A stretch of 64,000 bases of DNA, from assembly GCF_014639315.1 (NCBI RefSeq), contig NZ_BMFY01000004.1, positions 186,001 to 250,000 of the forward strand, written 5' to 3'. The notes under the pieces were generated by a model. That model did no database searches, was not told the DNA's origin, and saw only the letters and a list, made by a program, of their open reading frames with translations. This document shows, piece after piece, positions 7,582 through 15,800 of the stretch. Each line of letters begins with the position of its first letter. Within the stretch, counting starts at the first letter, position 1. The stretch comes from Sediminivirga luteola. GTDB taxonomy: Bacteria; Actinomycetota; Actinomycetes; Actinomycetales; Brevibacteriaceae. A program made the translations under genes and the position numbers.

Positions 7582-8096
7582 CTGTCCGTCACCACCCTCA
7601 CGCCGCGCTCGGCCAGCCGGTCGGCGTACTCGTCCACGGCCCTCTGACTCAGCGCGTAACCGGCGAGCTCCCGCATGACATCAGCCAGCTCCTCGGCTCC
7701 CTCCGGGCGGCGCGGGGCACGCTGGAGGATGCGGACCTTCCCCCAGTCCACTCCGAACAGCTTGTGCTGCTGGTAGGCCACCCGAAACTCGACGTGATCG
7801 CCCCACCCGCGCCTCTTGATGACGAGATCGCCGCGACGAGGAAAGTCGCCGCTCTTCTCCGCCTGCTCCCAGGCCGCTTCCAGCGCCTCCAGGGTGATCG
7901 GGGCGGGGTCGCGGACCGGAGTCCAGTGACCGTCTGCCATGTCCTGGTCTGAGCGCCACGTGATGCCGCCGGGGGATGTGACCCGCCACTGGTCGGGGTC
8001 GTCAGGGTCTACCCTGGCGGCAATCCGCCCGTCCGGGTGCCGTGCGAACTCGGCCCGCGCGAAGTCCTCGGCGGTGTACTTGGTCTTGTTAGTCAT
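7578..8096 (-). CDS. Hypothetical phage protein, 172 aa
   Basis: It begins MTNKTKYTAEDFARAEFARH. Further in it has the segment ITWRSDQDMADGHWTPV and a strand-rich middle (RGDLVIKRRGWGDHVEFRV). It ends in a helical region. The ATG at 8096 is preceded by GGGGAGAG, which lies inside the last codons of the pentapeptide gene above; the overlap is eight bases. No family is recognised. Confidence 0.55.
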   Translation of the reverse strand: MTNKTKYTAEDFARAEFARHPDGRIAARVDPDDPDQWRVTSPGGITWRSDQDMADGHWTPVRDPAPITLEALEAAWEQAEKSGDFPRRGDLVIKRRGWGDHVEFRVAYQQHKLFGVDWGKVRILQRAPRRPEGAEELADVMRELAGYALSQRAVDEYADRLAERGVRVVTDR

Positions 8097-8628
8097 TGGT
8101 CTCTCCCCACTTCTCCCTCAGCTCAGCCAGATAATCCGCGTAATACGCCTCGGTCGCCTCCGCCTGAGCCAGCACCGCAGCCAGGAAAGGCCGACGACGC
8201 TCACGCTCCTCGCCCACAGCATTCGGCCACTCAGCCTCATCAGCCAGCAGCGCCCGCAGATCGTCCAGCGACCGTTCATCCCAGCAGCCAATAGTGAGGC
8301 GTAGGCCGTCAGGCGTCGGGGCGCAATACCCCGGGCCGGAGGGTGTCTGGATGGGGAAATATCCCCACAAGTCCGTGCTCCACAGGTTCGCGACCCGCAG
8401 GTCCGCGTACCGCAGGTTCGCGCCCCACAGGTTCGCGGAGCGCAGGTCCGCGCCCTGCAGGTTCGCGGAGCGCAGGTCCGCGTACCGCAGGTTCGCGACC
8501 CGCAGGTTCGCGGAGCGCAGGTCCGCGCCCTGCAGGTCCGTCCCGATAAGCGCCCGGAGCGTCGCCTCAGTCAGCCGCTCGCCAGGGTGATCTTTACGCC
8601 ACCCGGCGATCAAATCTGCATTAGTCAT
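8089..8628 (-). CDS. Pentapeptide-repeat protein A
   Basis: This 179-residue protein has three parts: an N-terminal helix (MTNADLIAGWRKDHPGERLT), about 14 pentapeptides of A(D/N)Lxx type (for example ADLRSANLRVANLRYADLR) between residues 30 and 100, and a helical tail ending EKWGETND. Pentapeptide repeats fold into a right-handed square helix; MfpA and Qnr mimic DNA and protect or inhibit gyrase, but most members have no known role. The ATG at 8628 has GGGGAGAG upstream. A longer frame to 8772 overlaps the paralogue and is not needed. It is a tandem paralogue of the next gene. Confidence 0.85.
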   Translation of the reverse strand: MTNADLIAGWRKDHPGERLTEATLRALIGTDLQGADLRSANLRVANLRYADLRSANLQGADLRSANLWGANLRYADLRVANLWSTDLWGYFPIQTPSGPGYCAPTPDGLRLTIGCWDERSLDDLRALLADEAEWPNAVGEERERRRPFLAAVLAQAEATEAYYADYLAELREKWGETND

Positions 8629-9391
8629 TGCCCTCTCCCCACTTCTCCTGCACCGCGACCAGCTTGTCGTGGTGATACACCTGATGAGCCCGCAGCACCG
8701 GCACCAGAGCCAGCAGCAGCGGACGCCGCGCCTCACGCTCCTCCCCCGTAGCCTCGGGCCACCCCTCGTCACCGGAGGCGATCTCCTCCAGGCGGTCCAC
8801 GCTGCACGGCAGACATCCCACCTCCAGGTGCCACCCGTCCGGCGTCGGGACCATCGTCACTTGGCCAGACGGCAGACCCTCAAGCCGGAAGCCCCCCCAC
8901 AGGTTCGCTTCACGCAGGTTCGCTCCCCGCAGGTCCGTGTACCGCAGGTTCGCTCCCCGCAGGTCCGCTTCACGCAGGTCTGTGTGCCGCAGGTTCGCTC
9001 CCCGCAGGTCCGTGTACCGCAGGTCCGTGTACCGCAGGTCCGCTCCCCGCAGGTCCGTGCACCGCAGGTTCGCTCCCCGCAGGTCCGCTTCACGCAGGTC
9101 CGCTTCACGCAGGTCCGTGTACCGCAGGTCCGCTTCACGCAGGTCCGTGCACCGCAGGTTCGCTCCCCGCAGGTCCGCTTCACGCAGGTCCGCTTCACGC
9201 AGGTCCGTGTACCGCAGGTCCGCTTCACGCAGGTCCGTGTACCGCAGGTCCGTGTACCGCAGGTCCGCTCCCCGCAGGTTCGCTCCCCGCAGGTCCGTCC
9301 CGATGATGTCCCGCAAGATCTGCGCCGTGATTCGGACATCAGGATTCTCGCGCCGCCACTTGGCGATGATCAGGGCCGCATTACTCGTCAT
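8621..9391 (-). CDS. Pentapeptide-repeat protein B
   Basis: A 256-residue paralogue of the gene below it. The N-terminal helix (AALIIAKWRRENPDVRIT) leads into about 27 very regular pentapeptides, alternating ADLRE, TDLRY and ANLRG. The tail (PDGWHLEVGCLP to EKWGEGND) aligns with that of protein A (PDGLRLTIGCWD to EKWGETND). The units are almost identical at the DNA level, so the gene has grown or been homogenised by unequal exchange or slippage. An inhibitor of a DNA-binding enzyme is possible by analogy with MfpA/Qnr; nothing here proves it. It starts at the ATG at 9391 after GAGAGA. Confidence 0.87.
   Translation of the reverse strand: MTSNAALIIAKWRRENPDVRITAQILRDIIGTDLRGANLRGADLRYTDLRYTDLREADLRYTDLREADLREADLRGANLRCTDLREADLRYTDLREADLREADLRGANLRCTDLRGADLRYTDLRYTDLRGANLRHTDLREADLRGANLRYTDLRGANLREANLWGGFRLEGLPSGQVTMVPTPDGWHLEVGCLPCSVDRLEEIASGDEGWPEATGEEREARRPLLLALVPVLRAHQVYHHDKLVAVQEKWGEGND
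8898..9300. repeat. 15-bp satellite inside pentapeptide gene B
   Basis: About 27 head-to-tail units of 15 bases share the plus-strand core CGCAGGT(C/T)CG followed by five variable bases. The period matches five codons, so the array encodes one pentapeptide per unit. Because 15 is a multiple of three and the units lack stop codons in any phase, several frames on both strands stay open across the array; these are artefacts. A weaker form of the same satellite spans about 8,380-8,540 in gene A. Confidence 0.9.
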
Positions 9392-9439
9392 TGGTCTCTC
9401 GCTCTCTTAGCTCTCGCCCGTCCAGGCTGTGATGGGTAA

Positions 9440-9781
9440 TCACCCAGCCGTCACCGTGATCCGTGGGTACGTGCCCCACCTCTCCAAGAAGTCCTTCGCC
9501 ACCCGCTGGTCAATCTGGCTGCCGTGGATCACGGCCTCGGTCGCCCACTCGTGTGCCATCTCCGGCGTCGCACCCTCATCCCACGAGTGCGCCCACAGGC
9601 ATACTCGATTCGTCACCGCATCGTCATCGCAGGCCTGGCAGGTCACCCAGTCGTAGACTCGTCCGTCGTGGACCAGTGACGCCCGCACGTACCTTTGACC
9701 TGCCTCGATCACTCCGGTGCAGGTGCCGCACCGGTGGAGCTTCCGCGCGACCGGGGATGACTCACTCAGCAGCTCAGGCAT
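9440..9781 (-). CDS. Hypothetical protein with Cys-x2-Cys pairs, 113 aa
   Basis: The ATG at 9781 (MPELLSESSPVARKLHRCGT) overlaps the stop of the gene above by one base. HRCGTCTGVIEAGQRYVR and VTCQACDDDAVTN supply two Cys-x2-Cys pairs, making a zinc-bound fold likely. A later part reads AHSWDEGATPEMAHEWATEA. Similar proteins occur in actinophages without a known role. The upstream extension of the frame, open to 10048, lies within two other genes and is rejected. Confidence 0.6.
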   Translation of the reverse strand: MPELLSESSPVARKLHRCGTCTGVIEAGQRYVRASLVHDGRVYDWVTCQACDDDAVTNRVCLWAHSWDEGATPEMAHEWATEAVIHGSQIDQRVAKDFLERWGTYPRITVTAG

Positions 9782-10017
9782 CACTCGTCCCTCTCCGACC
9801 CGAAGGCCGTCACAAACAGCCGCCCGATGAACCGCGGCACATGCCTGATAGCCAGCCACGCGACGACCACCGGCCACACGGGAGCGGCCAGCGCCAGGCG
9901 GGCTCGGGTCCGAGGAGTCCCCTCGCCGTCTGCCCACAAGGCCGCAGCGAGCCCCGCGCAGCCAACCACGCCAGGGGCGTACACGAGCGCCAGCAGGAAC
10001 TCGATCAGGTCGCTCAT
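9781..10017 (-). CDS. Small membrane protein, 78 aa
   Basis: The product has two hydrophobic segments: residues about 4-26 (LIEFLLALVYAPGVVGCAGL) and about 42-58 (LALAAPVWPVVVAWLAI). They are joined by a short charged loop. The ATG at 10017 overlaps the stop of the neighbouring gene by four bases, and its ribosome site GGAGGGG lies inside that gene's last codons. Function unknown. Confidence 0.6.
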   Translation of the reverse strand: MSDLIEFLLALVYAPGVVGCAGLAAALWADGEGTPRTRARLALAAPVWPVVVAWLAIRHVPRFIGRLFVTAFGSERDE

Positions 10018-10373
10018 CGCCCCTCCTTCGCCATCTGCACAGCGGCATCCATCGCTTCGGGGAGGGTGGCGCACCGGATGTAGGCGCTTGTCCTTCCCTT
10101 CGGGATTGATGGGTGCGCCCAGCTTGCGCCCGCAGCTACGACCACGAGTGGCACCGGATGGCGGGGACACCCCCGCAACCCAACGCACTCGGCGCGGTGC
10201 CGGTCACGCTCGATCACCAGGCGCATCTGGTCGGGGGTGAGTCGCAGGCGGATATCGCCGACGCACATCCAGTACGTCACGTGATGCCGGAAGTAGCCCA
10301 CGGCCGCCCACACCCGCCCCTGCCGATCTCGGTACCGGCCAGACGCCAGGATGTCGTCAACGGTCGGGTTCAT
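10014..10373 (-). CDS. Hypothetical protein, first of a duplicated pair
   Basis: This 119-residue protein begins MNPTVDDILASGRYRDRQGR and ends MDAAVQMAKEGR. It is a paralogue of the gene at 10370-10768: both share VDDILASGRYxDRxGRVW, a Cys-containing middle (CVGLRGCPRHPVP versus CPGLRKCGDHPVP) and the same tail. The Cys/His pattern may bind metal. The last codons (AAGGAGGGGCG) double as ribosome site for the next gene. Function unknown. Confidence 0.65.
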   Translation of the reverse strand: MNPTVDDILASGRYRDRQGRVWAAVGYFRHHVTYWMCVGDIRLRLTPDQMRLVIERDRHRAECVGLRGCPRHPVPLVVVAAGASWAHPSIPKGRTSAYIRCATLPEAMDAAVQMAKEGR

Positions 10374-10768
10374 CGCCCCTCCTTCGCCATCAGCACAGCG
10401 GCATCCAGGGCCTCGGGGAGGGTGTCGTGATTGTCGATAAGCTCCCACGGGCTACCCGTATAGGCCGCGAATGCCCAGCCCAAGGCGATGACATGCGGGA
10501 CCGGATGGTCACCGCACTTCCGCAACCCAGGGCACTCGGTGCGGTGCAGGTCACGGGTGATCAGGGTGTGCATGGCGGACATGCCTATCGTGGGGCCGTC
10601 GATCTCGGGACCAAACACTGCGTCGATTCGGATCTCGGACCAGGTATCTGTGACTTCGCAGTATTCCCACACCCGCCCCCGCCGATCCACGTATCGGCCG
10701 GACGCCAGGATGTCGTCAACACTCACACCCCCATCGAACCCGGCCCGCCCAGGTTTCTCTAGAACCAC
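10370..10768 (-). CDS. Hypothetical protein, second of a duplicated pair
   Basis: A 132-residue paralogue of the gene at 10014-10373, with the same opening VDDILASGRY, Cys pair and AKEGR tail. The start is ambiguous: a GTG at 10768 has GGGAGG nine bases upstream, and an in-frame GTG at 10726 (VSVDDILASGRY) lines up better with the paralogue's start and has a GGGG upstream. The 10768 choice keeps the usual tight spacing (three bases) to the gene above. Function unknown. Confidence 0.6.
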   Translation of the reverse strand: MVLEKPGRAGFDGGVSVDDILASGRYVDRRGRVWEYCEVTDTWSEIRIDAVFGPEIDGPTIGMSAMHTLITRDLHRTECPGLRKCGDHPVPHVIALGWAFAAYTGSPWELIDNHDTLPEALDAAVLMAKEGR

Positions 10769-10771
10769 CGA

Positions 10772-11113
10772 TCACACCTCCCCAGGACGCTTAAACAGAT
10801 CCCGAATCCGGCGGCGGACTTCCTCCGGCATCCCCGTGCGCCGGCGCCGGCGAGCCTCCAACTCCCGAAGACCCTTCTCCCTGGCTTCCCGCTGCAACCG
10901 GGCATCCCGGACGCCCCGTGCCAGGTACACCACGTGCCCCGGCTTCACCCAGTCAGTCGACTCGCGGTGGTGTTTCTTCACCGCCTCGAAAGCGTCATCC
11001 ACGTCGATGTCAGCCAAAACCTGGTGCCAGGCGATGATTGTCTCCGGGGTGAGGCGCCGGCCGTCCAGCTCCCCAATGAAGGCCAGGAGCTTCCCCGTCT
11101 CGTCGGGTGTCAT
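10772..11113 (-). CDS. Putative helicase loader / replication accessory protein
   Basis: The 113-residue product starts MTPDETGKLLAFIGELDGRR. It continues with IIAWHQVLADIDVDDAFEAV and KKHHRESTDWVKPGHVV, then a strongly basic helix (ARRRRRTGMPEEVRRR). The pattern of a short helical domain with TxxIxxWxxxLxDxxxxxAxxAV and a P-G-H turn recalls the N-terminal domain of G39P-like helicase loaders and similar actinophage proteins. Position right after a replication-initiator-like gene supports this. The ATG has GAAGGAGA upstream although it lies 104 bases inside the preceding frame. Confidence 0.5.
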   Translation of the reverse strand: MTPDETGKLLAFIGELDGRRLTPETIIAWHQVLADIDVDDAFEAVKKHHRESTDWVKPGHVVYLARGVRDARLQREAREKGLRELEARRRRRTGMPEEVRRRIRDLFKRPGEV

Positions 11114-12053
11114 GGGTGTCTCCTTCGGTCATGCGTCGTACCGCCTCCACGGCGGCGAGATTGCCTTGGATCCGGGACTCAGCCCGGCTGGGTGGTCGCC
11201 CGCCGCGGGGCGGCTCTGGCGGGTTAAGCCAGGCGTCAGCGTTGAGCCACGTAGCGGCGTTCTTCGTGAACTCGTCCTCGCGGTTCGGATCAGCCGCGTA
11301 CCTGACGGCGCCGGCGAGGATCTGTTCCCGGTCGGCCCGTTTGAGTGCTCGCTCCCACGCTCGGAGGGCTGCGCGCTTGTCGGCCTTCTTCGGGTACGCC
11401 TGCCAGAACTCCTCGAACGCCTCCGGGTACGATCCGGCGCCGTTCTCGGCGCGGAGCAAGGAGCTGGAGTTAGTAGCAGGAGCAGGAGCAGGAGTAGGCG
11501 AAGTTTGATTCGGGCCTAACTCAACTTCATCCGAACTTTGATTTGCCCCTAACTGAAGTTCGGCTTGGCCCTGCCCGGGCTCCTCGTGAGGGTCAATGGA
11601 GGGCTCATCTAAGACCTCCAGCAACTTCGATTTGCCCCAACCCCGGAGCTGCGGCTGAGCCTCTCTCAGAGACCTCAGCTCGTGGACGATCAGACCCCGG
11701 AGCCGGATCGATGACGTGGCCGCGTACGCGCTCGCCACGGACACGGCCATCCGCTCCTGCCCGATCAGGCCATCGTGCTTCATCCACTTCCGCACGAACG
11801 CCTCTTCCGTGTCGTCATCGAAGAACACCACGCGCTGCTCCTGCAGCTCCGCGGCAGCCGCTTCGACCTGTCCCAAAGTCCACTCCTCCGACAGCGCAGC
11901 GAGCCGCTTGGGGCGCCAGTCGGCGACACCGCAGTAGGAGAGGCTGGGTGAGGTGACCAGGACGAAGTAGAGGTGCTGGGCGCGTGGGGATAGCCGGCGG
12001 AAGCCAGCGGACCCCCAGATCCCGATGTTGATTCGAGCGTGGTCACGTGCCAT
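11010..12053 (-). CDS. Phage replication initiator-like protein
   Basis: The 347-residue protein begins MARDHARINIGIWGSAGFRR. Next, LSPRAQHLYFVLVTSPS leads into a winged-helix-like N-terminal domain typical of phage replisome organisers. A Pro/Ala-rich linker (TSPTPAPAPATNSSS) joins it to a C-terminal domain with FEEFWQAYPKKADKRAALRA, a signature common in phage replication proteins. The last about 35 codons overlap the next gene in another frame and read as Gly/Pro/Arg-rich shadow, so the natural end could be earlier if there is a frameshift. The ATG at 12053 overlaps the NrdH-like stop. It likely acts with the gene at 10772 to start phage replication. Confidence 0.7.
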   Translation of the reverse strand: MARDHARINIGIWGSAGFRRLSPRAQHLYFVLVTSPSLSYCGVADWRPKRLAALSEEWTLGQVEAAAAELQEQRVVFFDDDTEEAFVRKWMKHDGLIGQERMAVSVASAYAATSSIRLRGLIVHELRSLREAQPQLRGWGKSKLLEVLDEPSIDPHEEPGQGQAELQLGANQSSDEVELGPNQTSPTPAPAPATNSSSLLRAENGAGSYPEAFEEFWQAYPKKADKRAALRAWERALKRADREQILAGAVRYAADPNREDEFTKNAATWLNADAWLNPPEPPRGGRPPSRAESRIQGNLAAVEAVRRMTEGDTHDTRRDGEAPGLHWGAGRPAPHPGDNHRLAPGFG

Positions 12054-12289
12054 TACGCGCTCCGTGGTCGGTTCACGTACAGCATCAGCTTGTCCGGCCG
12101 GAACCCCGACCAATGGTCATCACCCGTCACCACAACCGGTGCCTGCGAATACCCCATAGCCCGCACCGCCTCCATGTCCATGGGTGACTCCGACAGGTCC
12201 ACCACCCGCGGGGGCTCCCCCGCGTCCCGGAGGTACTTGATGGTCTGCCGGCACTGGATACACCCCGGCAGCGTGTATACCGTGATCAT
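12053..12289 (-). CDS. nrdH: NrdH-like glutaredoxin
   Basis: A 78-residue thioredoxin-fold protein: MITVYTLPGCIQCRQTIKYL gives the redox pair Cys-Ile-Gln-Cys, and APVVVTGDDHWSGFRPDKL contains the cis-Pro turn and the GFRPD motif typical of NrdH. NrdH reduces class Ib ribonucleotide reductase, so the phage copy may raise dNTP supply. The active site CIQC differs from the common CVQC. It is linked by short overlaps to the resolvase above and the initiator below. Confidence 0.88.
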   Translation of the reverse strand: MITVYTLPGCIQCRQTIKYLRDAGEPPRVVDLSESPMDMEAVRAMGYSQAPVVVTGDDHWSGFRPDKLMLYVNRPRSA

Positions 12290-12669
12290 GGAATCTCCTC
12301 GATCGTGAATGTCATGCCCGGCTTTCCGGGCTCTCCAGCCCGCATATCCGGCCCCAGAAGATGGTCGTCGTTGTCGTCAGGGATCAGGCCGTAGTCCACG
12401 AGCCCGTCAATGCAGCTCTTCGCAGTCAGGAGGACGTTGTGCGCGTCCGCCCGGCCTCTCCTGGACCGGTGGACCTCCACGGTGATGTGGACCCGCTGGA
12501 GGCCCTTCGGAAGCTTCTGCGCCTGCGCACATGTCCGCGCGAGCATCCGCCATTGCTTCACCAGGCGAGACCGCTGCGCCCAGTGGATCCGCTGATTCGA
12601 GGACAGCCAGAGAGCTTTCTGCCGGCCGGTCTTCGTGTACCCCATCGGGGCAGGTATGAACAGCCTCAT
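12286..12669 (-). CDS. rusA: RusA-family Holliday junction resolvase
   Basis: A 127-residue protein. RGRADAHNVLLTAKSCIDGL and DYGLIPDDNDDHL match the RusA core, in which acidic residues bind Mg2+ and the Lys lies on the following helix. The first acid motif reads DAHN where DxDN is usual, so one metal ligand may be replaced by His. RusA cuts four-way junctions during phage recombination and before packaging. The ATG at 12669 overlaps the gene above by four bases; the frame's extension to 12816 is covered by that gene. Confidence 0.82.
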   Translation of the reverse strand: MRLFIPAPMGYTKTGRQKALWLSSNQRIHWAQRSRLVKQWRMLARTCAQAQKLPKGLQRVHITVEVHRSRRGRADAHNVLLTAKSCIDGLVDYGLIPDDNDDHLLGPDMRAGEPGKPGMTFTIEEIP

Positions 12670-12863
12670 TGGCGCCCCTCCTTCGTCAGCCGGGCGCGCT
12701 CCGCCCGCCACTCCACCGGATGACACACCGGCGCCGGCGGCTCCCCAGGAGCATCCGGCACGAATGAACAGCAGTGCCCGCCATGCGGGAGCTCGGCCTC
12801 CGGGTGGATCAAGCACACACAGGGCGGCTCCACCTCACCCAGGAAGGTCAACAGCTCGCTCAT
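12666..12863 (-). CDS. Small Cys/His-rich protein, 65 aa
   Basis: It starts MSELLTFLGEVEPPCVCLIH and contains CVC, HGGHCC and VCHPVEW, enough for a small zinc site. Four-base overlaps tie it to both neighbours. No family recognised; likely a minor phage protein. Confidence 0.5.
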   Translation of the reverse strand: MSELLTFLGEVEPPCVCLIHPEAELPHGGHCCSFVPDAPGEPPAPVCHPVEWRAERARLTKEGRQ

Positions 12864-15800
12864 GCTGCTGCCCTCCCATCCCCGGTCAGGTCGAACAGCG
12901 ACGGCATGTCCCGCTTCCGCTCCTCGGCCTGCAGATACTTCACCGAGTCCATGAAATAGCCGGTATTCAGCTCGGCGCCCCGCGCACGCCGGCCAGCCCG
13001 CAGCGCCCGCACACCCACCGTTCCCAGGCCCATGAACGGGTCCAGCACCAGATCACCTTCGTTGCTGTAGCGGGTGATGAGGCGGTCAACGATGTCGAAC
13101 TGCAAAGGACATAAATGGAGCTGCACACTGCGTTTCGCCTGCTCGCCGTTCAACGTGAGCATGCGGTTCACGTCATGCCACACATCCGGATGCCACGACC
13201 CCGGCGCCAAAGCCATGAACGTGCTCGGCAGCGCCCCACGGCCGTCCAGCATCTCCCCGATCCGCACATGCGACTCGTAGTCGTAGACGCCCTTCAGCGT
13301 CTCCGCAGTGAAGACCTTCGCGAGCTCGTCCGGGCCCATCGCCGCCAGCTCATCCGGCGTCAACGGGCGGTCTCCTGAGGACCTCCAGAACGCGTGCGCG
13401 TCCACCTGCCAGCGGGCGCGGGAATACTCGGCTTTGTCCTTCGTCACCGGGACATCCGCGTACCCCTTCGACCTGTCCGTCTGGGGCTTGTGGAACAGCA
13501 GCACGTATTCGGGGCTCCCGACGCCCACCTTCGTGCCGTCCTTGCACTGCTCGCTCCACCCGAGCCTGTAAGTCTGGTTGTTCTCCCGGACCACATCAGT
13601 GATGACGGTGATCATGCCCATGTAGTCGAAGCCGTGCTTCCTGGCGTGCTGGATCGCCTCGACATGAAACGGCGACACGGTCGGCACGCCGGCGCCGGTC
13701 ACCGCCCCGAAATTGATCCGGTCTTTGACGTGGCAGGCGTAGATCCGGCCCGGCTGAAGTACCCGCAGCAGCTCCGGTGTCAGGTAGTCCATCTGCGCCC
13801 AGAAATGCGGGTTGTCGTCCGTGTGACCGAAGTCGTTGTAGCTGGGGGTGTACTCGTAGTGGTTGGCGAAGGGGATGCTCGTGACGACCAGCCCGACGCT
13901 GGCGTCGTCGATCAAGGCGAGCTCTTTGACGCAGTCGTTGTTCGCCAGCGTCCAGCCCTCCCCAGACGCCTCGATCCGCTCCACCCCCATCGACCGGGTC
14001 AGCTCCGCCGCGATCGCCTCCGGGTCCAACCCGTGCTCGCGGATGATCTCGCTCATCGTGTCCGTCAACTCCTCATGCCGCTGCCATTTCTGCCGTAGCT
14101 CCTGCACCACACCCGCCTCGCTGTTTGCGTGGATCAGGTACACGTGGCACTCCCGCGTCTGCCCGAAACGGTGAATCCGGTGCACCGCCTGGATCGTGTC
14201 GTTGAACTTGTAAGTGATGCCGGTGAAGATCGCGGTCCGGGCCTGCTGGAGGTTCATGCCCTGCCCGAGCATCACCGGCTTACCCACCAGCGCCCGCGTC
14301 CGGCCGGCTTTCCACTCCAGGAGGAGTTCTTCCTGCCGGTCAGGGGACTGCGAGCCACGCACCGACGAGAACGACACACCCCGCGCTTTAAGGGCCTTCT
14401 CGATGGCGTCCTGCTCGTCGTTCAGGTCGCACCAGATCAGGACCTGCTCACCGTCCCACTCGTCTACGAGCTCCATCACCCGCGCCACCCGGGCCGCGAT
14501 CGACAGGCGTTTCTCCCTCGCCGCCTCCGCCAGACCCAGGTCAGCGGACCGGAAGATATGCCCCTGCCCGTCACGGTCGACAGTGTCGTCCGCGATGGAG
14601 ATCTCCACCTCCTCAAACCGCGTGTGCAGGGCGGGGAGGTCGTAGCCGGTGGCGTCCAGACCGAGGTCGGCCGGGGACTGCACGAAGCACGCCCACGTGT
14701 TGAGCCACAGCCAGAACTCGCGTTCCTTGTGCGGGTAGAGGGTGAGGTTGTTGGCCTTGGTGGAGTCCCGCTGGAAGAACCGCGTGTTGTGCGTGACTAT
14801 GAAGTCATCTGTCACATAGAGGTGCTCGTCATCTTCCACGGCGATGCACTGAGCCTGTTCCGCGCCGTCCGGCTCGACAGCGACGATGTAGCGCACAGGA
14901 TGGTACTTCTGCCGTTCCACCACCAAGTTGGCCTTACGGGGCAGACGGAACGGTACGCATCCGTTCGGTAGTCGCAGGGTCACCACATACTGGAGGCGAC
15001 CGGCTGCGCCGCTAGGCGTTCGCCCGTTGCGCTCGACTATCTGTGCGGTCCCGCCCAGCGACTGCGCGATGAACTGCACGCCTTCGGCCAGCTGACGCGA
15101 TGTGGTGCACAGTCGCGTCGTGCGGTTCCGCTCGTCGGTCGACACGGTGCCGTCTGCATCCATCAGCCCCTGGAGGATTGCCAGGCGTATCTCCGGAGAG
15201 TTGTACAAGTACACGTCAGGGATGAACTTCTCCCAAGCGCGGCAAGTCAGCAGGCCCACGTCTCGCGCGGCGCGGAGAACCGCGTTCGACTGGTGGCCGC
15301 GGCCCGTCCTGCCAGACGCCCCCGCTGAGATGCGGTAGTCGTAGTTCGGTTGACCGTCGCGACGGACGTGCTCGTTCTTTACCACCTGGAGCCCGTCACG
15401 GGCCACGATGTCCCGCAAGTGCTCCACGACCCATTCATCTGCCGTCGTGAAGTTGATCGAAGTGGGACGGAAGTTGCCGTCTCCCAGCAGGAATCCCAAC
15501 AGATAGGGGTCTACTGGCACCTCCCGCTCCGGAAACTGCACGGGCTCCACCATGGGCACCATGTGATTTTTAGATCCGGTGGACTTGCAGCGCAGAGTAG
15601 CCATCACTTCGCGGGTGTCCTTGACGGTCCAGTAGTGATCGGCAGACTTTTCCGGGTTGCGGAGCTGGAACTTCCTCGCTGCGTTGCGCTGGTACTGCGT
15701 GCGGGTCAACCACAGGTGATCCTCGGTGCAGCGCGTCGAGCTCCCGTCGGAGAACGTCACCTTGTAGATGGACTTCTCACCCTGCGGGTAGACGCCTAAC

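Noticed and set aside
8380..9300. Evenly spaced short repeats that look like a CRISPR array
   Set aside because: The 15-base units have no spacers and encode pentapeptides in a normal gene; open frames on the other strand are by-products of the period.
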